Assembly: GCA_964357355.1 (NCBI GenBank)
Contig: CAYHKY010000016.1
Span: 1 to 24,494, forward strand
Direction: 5' to 3'
Source: CAYHKY01 sp964357355
Lineage (GTDB): Bacteria; Patescibacteriota; Microgenomatia; UBA10105
Length of the DNA: 24,494 bases
Position numbers and translations under genes: made by a program. Below, piece by piece: positions 21,697-24,494 of the stretch. Below the pieces are notes generated by a model. The model was not told the DNA's origin and did no database searches. It saw nothing but the letters and a program-made list of their open reading frames with translations. The number at the start of each line of letters is the position of its first letter. Position 1 is the first letter of the stretch.

Positions 21697-22368
21697 ATGG
21701 TTTTTTCCATCCTCACCCTTTTCCCTGAAATGTTTGCCGGGCCCTTGGATCACTCAATCATCAAACGCGCCCGCGTTGACGGAAACATCAATGTCAATTT
21801 AATAAATATCCGTGATTTTTCGAGTGACAAATATGGTACCGTAGATGACGCTCCTTATGGCGGTGGCGTTGGTATGATTCTTAAGGTAGATGTGATGTAC
21901 AAAGCAATAAACTTTGCCAAAAAGCAGTTTCCGTCATTACGTTCGCATACCGTACTACTTGATCCAAAAGGCAAAACTTTAACCCAGGCCACTGTTAAAA
22001 AATTTTCAAAAGCCCCGCACCTTATTTTGATCTGCGGTCATTATGAGGGCATTGATGCACGAGTTGAATCCCTGGTAGATGAAATTTGCTCGATCGGTGA
22101 ATATGTGCTTACCGGCGGGGAATTGCCTGCTCTGGTTATCGTAGACGCGGTTACGCGTCAGGTACCGGGGGTTTTAACGAAGTCTGCGGTAACCAATGAG
22201 TCCTTTTACGAAGGTACGCTTGAAGCTCCACACTACACGAGACCCAAAGATTTTCTCGGAAAACAAGTCCCTGAAGTTTTACTTTCAGGTAATCATCAGC
22301 AAATCGAGGCATGGAGAAAAGCTGCCGCCAAGACCTTGACAGAAAAACGAATAAAAAAATTAAAATAA
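21697..22368 (+). CDS. trmD: tRNA (guanine-37-N1)-methyltransferase
   Basis: 223 residues. FSILTLFPEMF opens the SPOUT fold. DDAPYGGGVGMILK, ICGHYEGIDARV and SIGEYVLTGGELPALVIVDAV form the knot that binds S-adenosylmethionine. The C-terminal domain includes HYTRPKDF and LLSGNHQQIEAWR. It methylates G37 of tRNAs reading CNN codons, preventing frameshifts. It starts two bases after the khpA stop. Its last nine bases overlap the 3' end of pilO on the other strand. Confidence 0.96.
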   Translation: MVFSILTLFPEMFAGPLDHSIIKRARVDGNINVNLINIRDFSSDKYGTVDDAPYGGGVGMILKVDVMYKAINFAKKQFPSLRSHTVLLDPKGKTLTQATVKKFSKAPHLILICGHYEGIDARVESLVDEICSIGEYVLTGGELPALVIVDAVTRQVPGVLTKSAVTNESFYEGTLEAPHYTRPKDFLGKQVPEVLLSGNHQQIEAWRKAAAKTLTEKRIKKLK

Positions 22369-23121
22369 ACTTTTTTTTAGAGACGCATCTTCTTCCTGCG
22401 GAGCAGGCTCTTCAATTAGCACTTTTGATAAATGAGGCATATTTGAAAGTCCGGCAAGGAGCGCTTGTTCCTGAGGTGTTATCTGCGGTAATTCGGCATC
22501 TACACCGCCAATCTGCGAAATCTGTGGTAAATAATAAACGTTTACTGCAAAACTCGCTGTCATAAAATCTACGGTATCCACAGCGTAACTTACTTCAACT
22601 GAAGTAATATCGATCAGGCGGCGCGTGTTCTCTATTTGTTTCAAAAACTCAATTAGCTGTGCACTGGTACCTCTGAGTTTTAATGCCACCGGAAGTAAAG
22701 CAGCTACTCCTCGCTTGGAGACAGGAGTAACACGTCCCGGTTTGATTACAGCCTCGCCTGATGCGCTTGAGATTAATCCCGGGGATAAGTCTACTCCGTC
22801 AAGAGACAATCCGCTGACTTGTGCCAAATTTTGCGCAGAGACGAGAATTGAGGCTGCGTCTTTGTCTGCCGGCAATGCTTTATCAGCTTCAGCTAAATAA
22901 ATGGTGGTCGCGTTTGAACTGATTGATTCCAGCAAGCGACGTTTAGAGGTCAAACGAGCCAACTGGTCATTCCGTATCCCTACTTGCTGATATGAATCAA
23001 TAAGCTGTTTGAGCTCCGGAATAAACACAAATAAACTTAATAAAGTAATAAGGCCCAAAGACAAAGCCGGAAAAAAATAATCCTTATATCTTCTGATTAG
23101 AAATCTGGAACTTTTATTCAT
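22360..23121 (-). CDS. pilO: Type IV pilus inner-membrane alignment protein PilO
   Basis: 253 residues. A short basic cytoplasmic head, one membrane segment (about 18-36), a coiled region (about 37-75) and a ferredoxin-like periplasmic domain (LPVALKLRGTSAQLIEFLKQIENTRRLIDI...SFAVNVYYL) are the PilO layout. A Pro/Glu-rich C-terminal tail of about 45 residues extends past the fold. With PilM and PilN it links the pilus motor to outer parts of the machine. It is the last of the three genes, eight bases after pilN, and converges on trmD. Confidence 0.87.
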   Translation of the reverse strand: MNKSSRFLIRRYKDYFFPALSLGLITLLSLFVFIPELKQLIDSYQQVGIRNDQLARLTSKRRLLESISSNATTIYLAEADKALPADKDAASILVSAQNLAQVSGLSLDGVDLSPGLISSASGEAVIKPGRVTPVSKRGVAALLPVALKLRGTSAQLIEFLKQIENTRRLIDITSVEVSYAVDTVDFMTASFAVNVYYLPQISQIGGVDAELPQITPQEQALLAGLSNMPHLSKVLIEEPAPQEEDASLKKSLF

Positions 23122-23129
23122 ATAAGAGT

Positions 23130-23678
23130 TTAAGGTGCAGTTTTGACCGCAAATTGCATTTCAACCGAATAGCCTTTTGGAAATTCCGACTGTAATGAAA
23201 CAAATTCAACCCGGCTGAAGCGGGTTTCTGCATCAGCTAAAACTTGGTTAATAAAAGCGTCTAATGTTTCAGAATCACTGACATGCATATTTAGGCTGAC
23301 TTCTCCAGCTTCGGAGATGGTGAGTCTCCCCAGATTTAAACTTTGGCTAACTTTTTGCTGAAAATACCCATAAATATTCGCGTATGGTAAACGGGAGGGC
23401 AAAATTTGGGCAAGTGCGGCAGATTTTTGTTTGAGCTGCATGTATACTTGCTCATTTTTTTCCATGGATTTGATCGCGGTTTGTTCTGAGGTGATATTTG
23501 CATCTATCTGTTTCAATTGTCCTGAAACAACATATACCCCACCCAAAAGCACTCCTAATACAATTACGTACAAAAATAAAATCAGAGGTACCCAGAACCG
23601 CATAAGTTCTCTGACTTTTAGTTCTAACGGGTGTATTCGCTCTGATTGGGTAACTAAATTTATCTCACGCGAAACCAT
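23130..23678 (-). CDS. pilN: Type IV pilus assembly protein PilN
   Basis: About 182 residues from ATG 23678. MVSREINLVTQSE is the short cytoplasmic head that binds PilM (the INL motif), followed by a membrane segment (about 32-55, VPLILFLYVIVLGVLLGGVYVV), a coiled coil and a ferredoxin-like domain. A TTG at 23690, overlapping the pilM stop as TTGA, is an alternative start adding four residues. It forms a heterodimer with PilO. Confidence 0.86.
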   Translation of the reverse strand: MVSREINLVTQSERIHPLELKVRELMRFWVPLILFLYVIVLGVLLGGVYVVSGQLKQIDANITSEQTAIKSMEKNEQVYMQLKQKSAALAQILPSRLPYANIYGYFQQKVSQSLNLGRLTISEAGEVSLNMHVSDSETLDAFINQVLADAETRFSRVEFVSLQSEFPKGYSVEMQFAVKTAP

Positions 23679-23686
23679 AGCCTGCT

Positions 23687-24494
23687 TCAACCTTCACGCA
23701 TTGCCAAACCTACGGCAACGACAAAAGTCGCTCCCTCTTCATCAAGTCTCACAAAGCGTTTAGGATCTTTTTGAATACGGCTCCAAGGATTGCCAATTTG
23801 GATCTCAACCCCAATTTCACCAACTAAGGCCTCAACCAATCCCGGCAACTTGGCAGATCCTCCTGACAATATGATCGGTGACACAAGTTCGTCGGCAAAT
23901 TTGTTTTGAAAAAAAGTGATCGAACGTCTTATTTCTTCAACAATCACCGTAAATAAAGGTAGTAGTGAACGGTAAACTTTGCCTTCCAACTGATTTTTTT
24001 GCAACCCGTAAGTTTTTTTGAATTCTTCAGCTTGAGGAAGGGGAAAGCCTAAATCTTGAGCGAGTGCCTTGGTAAAGTTTTCACCACCCGTAGGTATAGA
24101 ACGGGTGAATGCTATAATTCCGTTTCTGATAATCGATAAGTCTGTAGTTTTGGCTCCCAGGTTGACGACCATCACAGTAAGAGGTTTGCCGGGTGTAGGA
24201 GGAATTAGCGCCCGTGATGCGGATATAATCTCAGTCTCCAAGGCATCAACTTCTATGTCACAAATTTCCAGAATTTTAGTGTAGCGTTCAATTAAATTCT
24301 TGGGTGCGGCAACCAATAAGACTTCAAGTTTTTTATTTCCTTCCGCATCTTTGGTTTCACCGACAATTGAGAAATCCATGTTTACTTCCTCGAGTGGAAG
24401 AGGAATGTACTGTTCCGCTTCCCATTTGATGGCACTAGCCAATTCCCGTTCAGATAGGGGAGGGACGGCGACGATTCTGGCAAAGACGTTTACT
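23687..24494 (-). CDS. pilM: Type IV pilus assembly ATPase-like protein PilM (5' end outside window)
   Basis: At least 268 residues are visible and the frame stays open to the window edge: VNVFARIVAVPPLSERELA reads directly into SAIKWEAEQYIPLPLEEVNMD, the typical PilM block. The FtsA/actin-like fold continues with VDALETEIISASRAL, MVVNLGAKTTDLSIIRNG (phosphate-2-like), SIPTGGENFTKALAQDL and IILSGGSAKLPGLVEAL (adenosine motif). It is cytoplasmic, binds ATP and the PilN N-terminus. The true start lies beyond 24494. Confidence 0.9.
   Translation of the reverse strand, partial: VNVFARIVAVPPLSERELASAIKWEAEQYIPLPLEEVNMDFSIVGETKDAEGNKKLEVLLVAAPKNLIERYTKILEICDIEVDALETEIISASRALIPPTPGKPLTVMVVNLGAKTTDLSIIRNGIIAFTRSIPTGGENFTKALAQDLGFPLPQAEEFKKTYGLQKNQLEGKVYRSLLPLFTVIVEEIRRSITFFQNKFADELVSPIILSGGSAKLPGLVEALVGEIGVEIQIGNPWSRIQKDPKRFVRLDEEGATFVVAVGLAMREG

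Overview
The window looks like chromosome of a low-GC, streamlined bacterium, most likely of the Candidate Phyla Radiation (Patescibacteria, perhaps Microgenomates). This is inferred from tight gene packing, several shortened housekeeping enzymes (ThrS without TGS domain, PheT without its OB domain, no rimM between rpsP and trmD), scarce Shine-Dalgarno sites, -10 boxes sitting directly before start codons, three of four tRNA genes lacking an encoded CCA, and many short palindromic elements. No 16S rRNA gene or phylogenetic search was available to confirm it.

Layout. 1-1240: two decayed genes, an inositol-phosphatase-family remnant with frameshifts and a cytidine/tRNA-deaminase-like gene cut by one in-frame TAA. 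1420-3000: tRNA-Gln, a membrane-anchored polysaccharide deacetylase, a patch of tandem hairpins next to a duplicated tRNA-Gly 3' end, then tRNA-Gly, tRNA-Phe and tRNA-Val, all on the minus strand. 3100-5740: a two-gene unit pairing a soluble MgtE-like sensor (PRC, MgtE_N, CBS) with an Nramp-family transporter. 5740-13050: thrS-infC-rpmI-rplT-[leader peptide]-pheS-pheT, the same order as in E. coli. 13050-13580: a small GIY-YIG nuclease bracketed by palindromic elements. 13577-16183: a class A penicillin-binding protein on the minus strand, divergent from tyrS. 17500-22370: small membrane peptide, recG-rpmF-nusB, rnc, then rpsP-khpA-trmD. 22360-24494: pilO, pilN and partial pilM on the minus strand (type IV pilus alignment complex).

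How the genes work together. Most of the window serves translation: three aminoacyl-tRNA synthetases, IF3, four ribosomal proteins (bL35, bL20, bL32, bS16), tRNA methylation, rRNA processing and four tRNAs. The synthetase operons carry visible control. Before thrS there is a consensus promoter and a hairpin with a T-box-like UGGAACC bulge ending in U8. Before pheS there is an 18-residue leader peptide with three Phe codons and mutually exclusive hairpins, a textbook-style attenuator.

Most notable: (i) PheS is fused at its N-terminus to an AlaX-type tRNA-editing domain with altered metal-ligand positions; (ii) the pheST attenuator; (iii) one bipartite palindromic element family found in frame inside pheS and, in the opposite orientation, inside pheT, and again on both sides of the GIY-YIG nuclease gene, which suggests a nuclease-linked mobile repeat; (iv) the T-box-like leader of thrS.
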